Part shown: positions 61,187-64,000 of the stretch, piece by piece
How the letters are laid out: each line of letters opens with the position of its first letter
How positions within the stretch are numbered: the stretch's first letter is position 1
Assembly: GCA_024233495.1 (NCBI GenBank)
Contig: JACKPM010000002.1
Coordinates: forward strand, 1 to 64,000
Direction of reading: 5' to 3'
Length of the DNA stretch: 64,000 nucleotides
From: Chlamydiales bacterium
Lineage (GTDB): Bacteria > Chlamydiota > Chlamydiia > Chlamydiales > JAAKFR01
Program-made: the position numbers and the translations under genes
Notes under the pieces: generated by a model
Told to the model about the DNA's origin: nothing
Database searches by the model: none
Seen by the model: the letters and a program-made list of their open reading frames with translations, nothing else

Positions 61187-61660
61187 GTGTTTTCTACCTT
61201 AGAAGTTTTTAAAAGGGGCGCCCTTCTGGGCGTCCTTTATTTCATGGCAACATCTTGCCGTCAAACCACTGACTGGAGCTTTCTTGAACAACCCAAAAGA
61301 GGGTACCGTTCAGCCACACTTTGCCACGCTCCCTCAGGCCTACGTACCCACGAGCTCAGCATGCAACTTCTGAAGACGCAATCGGGGTTGACGGCTTATA
61401 TAAGCCGTTCAGTGGGAAAGTTCCGCGCTAACAGCGATGGCAATGTAGATTTCTTTATCAAAGCAGGAGAGCACACAGTGCAAACTACGGCTCACTGCAT
61501 GAGCGGGGGGCAAAAATGCCTCCTAACCCAAGAAGGCGCGCAGGCCATCATATCGCTGCTGCTTCAAAATAAAGAGGTTGTTGTCTATACAAAACGCATG
61601 TGTACAACTCTCTCACCTAAGAAGTTCTCCACATACTACCAAAAGATCGAAAAAATTTAA
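61187..61660 (+). CDS. Possible lipoprotein, start uncertain
   Basis: 158 aa from GTG 61187, or 139 from ATG 61244. From the earlier start the N-terminus (KRGALLGVLYFMATSC) looks like a lipoprotein signal with Cys after ATS. However those codons are also the terminator hairpin, so the shorter start may be right. The rest is a soluble ~110-residue domain with four or five Cys and no family I know. Neither start has a good Shine-Dalgarno. An 18-bp palindrome (ACGGCTTATATAAGCCGT) lies in the frame at 61391-61408. Confidence 0.55.
   Translation: MFSTLEVFKRGALLGVLYFMATSCRQTTDWSFLEQPKRGYRSATLCHAPSGLRTHELSMQLLKTQSGLTAYISRSVGKFRANSDGNVDFFIKAGEHTVQTTAHCMSGGQKCLLTQEGAQAIISLLLQNKEVVVYTKRMCTTLSPKKFSTYYQKIEKI
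61213..61238 (+). terminator. Rho-independent terminator after the Tyr-rich gene
   Basis: An 11-pair stem with two G-U pairs (AAGGGGCGCCC, loop TTCT, GGGCGTCCTTT) followed by ATTT. It lies 28 bases after the stop at 61185. The same bases read in another frame as a lipoprotein signal; see the next gene. Confidence 0.55.
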
Positions 61661-61767
61661 GCGCTTAAGCTTTAGACCTTTCAAGAAGAGCAAAAGAAGT
61701 CCAAAGTTTGATCAAAATGCATCTTTGATCTTTTGACCAATCTCAATGTCAATATTAGACCAGTACT

Positions 61768-61929
61768 TATAGTCAAATCGGTTGAAAATTTTACAAATTC
61801 GTGCCAGATGGCAAAGCCAAAGTAAGCACAAAGTTCGACTTAGACCATTTATGGTCTATGAGAATGAGCGCAATCTTTGGTGAAGCCAAATGGTATGAAT
61901 TTGTAAAATTTTCAACCGATTTGACTATA
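61768..61929. repeat. Palindromic repeat family B, copy 3 (best preserved)
   Basis: 162 bp. The ends TATAGTCAAATCGGTTGAAA and TTTCAACCGATTTGACTATA extend to over 30 paired bases. It shows that this family ends in TATAG...CTATA. Two other copies are at 13586 and 51676. Confidence 0.92.
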
Positions 61930-62025
61930 AAAGTGCGTTCTAAGATAGGCTTTGATACACCATCTTTAAGGTGCATTGTTGAATAAGTCAATCTCTGGAA
62001 GTCTTTCGGGTGATTTTGTCCTGAC

Positions 62026-62192
62026 TAGATGGTGTCGTCAAATTTTCTCCTTTGTGAGGCGAGAGATTTTCTAGGCAAAATGCGCAATCGAAAGCGAAGG
62101 GAGTAGCCAAAGTGCTACTTCCGAGGTTGCGAGGGCGCATTTTGGCAGAAAAGATCCGGCTGACAAAGGAGAAAATTTGACGACACCATCTA
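62026..62192. repeat. Palindromic repeat family A, single copy with TA duplication
   Basis: An element of 163 bp (62028-62190) flanked by TA on both sides. The arms pair perfectly over ~29 bases. It directly precedes a truncated dsbB reading frame. Confidence 0.92.
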
Positions 62193-62447
62193 GTATCTCT
62201 GATTTTAGCATTAAGCCTGAGCCTAGCAGGTTATCATCTTTTGGTAATCGGCAGGCTTATATCCGATCCATGCGCTGTCCCTCATGCACCACAAACATTG
62301 GCTGAATTTCAATCTATGCTAAATGCTCCCCTCCCCTGCGCTACTGCAAGCTGGAGGCTTCTAGGAATTCCTATTTCGGCCTACAACTTAGTCCTCTCAA
62401 CCGGCATGCTATTGTTACTCTTAGCTAAAGGGTTTAGAAGAGCATAA
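62193..62447 (+). pseudogene. DsbB-like C-terminal remnant, 5' end lost at a repeat
   Basis: From just after the repeat, an open frame encodes LAGYHLLVIG, then DPCAV, LPCATASWRLLGIPISAYN and a last hydrophobic helix (LVLSTGMLLLLLAKG). This matches the second half of DsbB-type disulfide oxidoreductases, including the periplasmic Cys pair and the WR-LG block. The first half, with the CXXC that meets ubiquinone, is missing; its place is taken by the family A repeat. No start codon with a ribosome-binding site is seen except a TTG at 62241. I interpret it as a decayed gene. Confidence 0.6.
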
Positions 62448-62475
62448 GTATCCCAACAGCTCTTTTGCTCTCTGG

Positions 62476-62814
62476 CTATGTGCAGGCATGCACAAGTTTT
62501 GCCAAGGTCTTAATAGTTGGATTCTTACTTCTAAAGGCGTGGTATAGAGTGGTTTTCGGCAAATCCGCCTCACTTGCTAGCTGTGCTTTATTGCATGCCT
62601 CCAGGTGGATCTTAATAATTTCAATAACTCCTTCAGAATCACCATTTTTTAAACATTCCCAAATCGCACGCCCGATACGATCCTCATCTAGCAAAGCCTT
62701 TGTAGGGTTATAGCGGCTCACGCCCATATTTGCCTTAATGCTGCGTGGTTTCGATTTACTCTGTGTACTTCTTGTAGAGACTTTTTGCCTTGCGGATATC
62801 CTTGTCTTGCCCAT
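62476..62814 (-). CDS. higA: Antitoxin of a HigBA-type module (HTH protein)
   Basis: 112 aa. The start at 62814 has GGGAGGG eight bases upstream. The C-terminal ~60 residues form a HTH with LASEADLPKTTLYHAFRSKNPTIKTLAKLVHA, typical of the addiction-module antidote family (Xre/HigA type). Residues 1-30 are basic and disordered. It overlaps the upstream toxin gene by 59 bases, the toxin-first order of HigBA systems. It is expected to neutralise the toxin and repress the palindromic operator. Close to an IS and a repeat, so acquired DNA is likely. Confidence 0.8.
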   Translation of the reverse strand: MGKTRISARQKVSTRSTQSKSKPRSIKANMGVSRYNPTKALLDEDRIGRAIWECLKNGDSEGVIEIIKIHLEACNKAQLASEADLPKTTLYHAFRSKNPTIKTLAKLVHACT

Positions 62815-63064
62815 TTTTGTTCCCTCCCAACAGGATTAAGATTTTTTTCTCAGGTATATGAGCGAAGTAAATCCTCCGCCCATTCTTCCATCTCAGTTCC
62901 CAAACTTCCTGATTTACACTTACTGACTTATGATCACCAAAGTATGCTTCATACTGGATCCTAGATAAGCGGTCATCAATTTGCACTTTTGTTTTTTCTG
63001 TCTGCTCTTCAAACCAGTCAACAAATTCAGGAGCTCGATAGAGTTGAAATGCACGCCCTTTCAT
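62756..63064 (-). CDS. higB: Toxin of a HigBA/RelE-type module
   Basis: 102 aa. It follows the addiction-module killer pattern (Gp49-like, PF05973): DWFEEQTEK early, RLSRIQYEAYFGDHKSV, VWELRWKNGRRIYF and ILILLGGNKNGQDKDIRKAKSL at the end. Such toxins cut mRNA on ribosomes. The ATG at 63064 has no Shine-Dalgarno but a promoter seven bases away. In an obligate intracellular bacterium the module may be a relic or a stabiliser of accessory DNA. All key segments are intact. Confidence 0.82.
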   Translation of the reverse strand: MKGRAFQLYRAPEFVDWFEEQTEKTKVQIDDRLSRIQYEAYFGDHKSVSVNQEVWELRWKNGRRIYFAHIPEKKILILLGGNKNGQDKDIRKAKSLYKKYTE

Positions 63065-63071
63065 TCTCTAG

Positions 63072-63100
63072 AATGTACAATATATTGTACATTATCGCAA
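63072..63100 (-). promoter_or_regulatory. Promoter and palindromic operator of the toxin-antitoxin module
   Basis: On the minus strand TTGCGA (63095-63100), a 17-base spacer and TACATT (63072-63077). AATGTACAATATATTGTACATT would exceed 20 bases, so I give positions: a 22-bp perfect palindrome at 63072-63093, core TGTACAATATATTGTACA, lies across the spacer and -10. It is placed exactly for autorepression by the antitoxin. Confidence 0.75.
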
Positions 63101-63136
63101 ATATTTTTACCACTGCCCCTGATGACCATTTTTTGG

Positions 63137-63236
63137 GGCTGTGTTTCCAAAGTCCGAGCGTAATACGAGCTTTCGTTCCTTAAACTAGCGCGCCGAGGCA
63201 TCACTAGCTCTGGCGGCTGTGTTTCCAAAGTTCGAG
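63137..63236. repeat. Two partial family C repeats in direct orientation
   Basis: GGCTGTGTTTCCAAAGTCCG begins at 63137 and again (with one change) at 63214. The interior AGTCCGAGCGTAATACGAGC with CTTAAACTAGCG matches 15105-15140. No right end is present; the copies are truncated. Confidence 0.75.
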
Positions 63237-63265
63237 AGGAAGTGTAGTTGAATAGCCCTTTCATT

Positions 63266-63294
63266 CATCGCGGCGAAGCCGCGATGCCTTTTTT
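63266..63294 (+). terminator. Strong rho-independent terminator
   Basis: A 9-bp perfect stem (CATCGCGGC, loop GAA, GCCGCGATG) followed by CCTTTTTT. On the plus strand no gene clearly ends here; it may insulate the IS element. Confidence 0.65.
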
Positions 63295-63300
63295 GGGATA

Positions 63301-63363
63301 GCGAGCAGGCCGCGCCTGCTCGCCCCCACGTGAGTTTTTAGCTGGCGTAGCCAGCTAAAAACT
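63301..63363. repeat. Two further perfect hairpins
   Basis: GCGAGCAGGC-CGC-GCCTGCTCGC (63301-63323) and the 14-bp stem AGTTTTTAGCTGGC with partner at 63350-63363 across GTA. No U-tracts. Possibly debris of palindromic repeats next to the IS. Confidence 0.65.
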
Positions 63364-63399
63364 TACGGAACACTCTTGAAGAAATCGCTTAAATTAAAC

Positions 63400-63432
63400 A
63401 GACTCCTTGAATCAAAAAAACTTAAGGAGTCT
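63400..63432. repeat. Inverted repeat around the transposase ribosome-binding site
   Basis: AGACTCCTT and AAGGAGTCT pair across a poly-A loop. The AAGGAG is the ribosome-binding site of the transposase ATG at 63437, and this could be the IS left terminus or a hairpin limiting its translation. Confidence 0.45.
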
Positions 63433-63436
63433 TGAG

Positions 63437-64000
63437 ATGTATAAGCATAACTGGAAGAGTTACAACAAACAGCTCGTTCAAAGGGGAAGCATTACTTTTC
63501 TGGTAGACCCAAAAATCTTTGGAGTCAGAAAGGCTAAGAGGATGGGGAGACCTATGCTCTTCTCGGACTCTTTGATTCTTATGTTGATGATGACAAAGGT
63601 TCATCACCGTTTGCCTTACAGATCTCTACAGGGATTTGCTGAGTCTATGCTTAAGATTGCTAAGATCAAACACTATGTCCCTACATACTCTGCGATCTGT
63701 AAGAGGGCAAAGTCCAAAGCTTAGTGCCAAGAGACCAACTGTCATTGCCATCGACTCTTCTGGGGTAAAAGTCTATGGAGAGGGAGAGTGGAAGGTCAAA
63801 ATTCATGGACAGTCAAAAAGACGAAAGTGGCTGAAGGTCCACATCGCGATGGATCCACAAATCTTAGAAGTGACAACAGCATCGTCTTGTGCAGATTCAA
63901 GGGCAGCCGAGCCACTAGTGGCTCGGCTGCCCAGCTCCGTACAAGATGTCTTAGCGGAGGTCATCAGTTCAGGCAATGCATCAAAGACAAGGGGGCTACA
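63437..64000 (+). pseudogene. IS5-family transposase, frameshifted and cut by the window edge
   Basis: The ATG at 63437 begins MYKHNWKSYNKQLVQRGSIT, the IS5 N-terminus, followed by GRPMLFSDSLI and LPYRSLQGFAESML. The frame stops at 63722-63724. The DDE part continues in the +1 frame from ~63700: IAIDSSGVKVYGEGEWKV (first Asp) and KRRKWLKVHIAMDP. So a one-base shift around 63705-63725 splits it; a programmed shift is possible but +1 is unusual. A 32-bp perfect palindrome at 63901-63932 lies within the frame where other IS5 transposases have ordinary sequence. The 3' end is beyond the window. Confidence 0.8.

Noticed and set aside
1..64000. tRNA or rRNA genes
   Set aside because: I looked for CCA-ending cloverleaf blocks and conserved rRNA words in intergenic stretches and saw none.

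Overview
The window is almost certainly from a member of the Chlamydiae outside the Chlamydiaceae (Parachlamydiales/Simkaniales-type, an amoeba-associated lineage). The sequence-level reasons are a double-length UvrA with four ATP-binding cassettes next to pyk, the linked set diadenylate cyclase - YbbR protein - HtrB-type acyltransferase, a V-type ATPase operon carrying the DUF2764-type protein, a PknD-type kinase and ValRS in the same neighbourhood, and tandem MOMP-like porins. Ubiquitin-related genes and abundant small palindromic repeats fit environmental chlamydiae. Family or genus cannot be fixed from sequence inspection alone. I saw no rRNA, tRNA or CRISPR array.

Layout. 1-5.4 kb: 3' end of folP, then a tightly overlapping + strand operon (dacA, ybbR, a WaaG-like glycosyltransferase, an HtrB-type acyltransferase, rsmE). 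5.4-6.1 kb: a strong promoter, a tiny ORF and palindromic repeats. 6.1-13.3 kb: divergent pyk(-) and uvrA(+). 13.3-21.3 kb: an accessory island with three repeat families, a proline-rich C2H2-zinc-finger-like protein (-), two HECT-type E3 ligase homologues (+), a 90-residue orphan HECT C-tail between them, and a nested repeat array. 21.5-27.1 kb: pknD, a Nudix hydrolase, a UV-damage endonuclease and small membrane or secreted proteins. 27.2-33.4 kb: a second nested repeat array, a DUF4143-type ATPase with a 27-bp inverted repeat at its start, and a tripartite efflux operon. 33.4-39.4 kb: valS, two MOMP-like porins and a sodium:alanine symporter. 39.5-50.5 kb: one giant gene (3660 codons) with a possible H/N/Q/C cysteine-protease-like N-terminus, a central helicase-like ATPase resembling the eukaryotic DUF3638/DUF3645 family, and a C-terminal two-helix membrane hairpin. 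50.7-59.7 kb: a DAHP synthase whose 3' end lies in a repeat, then the complete V-ATPase operon (-). 59.8-64 kb: secreted and Cys-rich envelope genes, a dsbB remnant beside a repeat, a HigBA-like toxin-antitoxin pair with a palindromic operator, and a frameshifted IS5-type transposase cut by the window edge.

How it fits together. Housekeeping blocks (c-di-AMP, lipid A, DNA repair, V-ATPase, ValRS) are separated by accessory segments. The most notable content is a set of eukaryote-like proteins: HECT ligases, the HECT tail, the zinc-finger protein and the giant ATPase. These are plausible secreted effectors acting on the host ubiquitin system or nucleus. Four short palindromic repeat families mark the accessory joints. 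The main one (family A) duplicates TA, nests inside itself, and repeats of this kind supply the stop codons of three genes. Many genes here have a -10 box only 6-9 bases before the start codon and no Shine-Dalgarno, suggesting leaderless transcripts.
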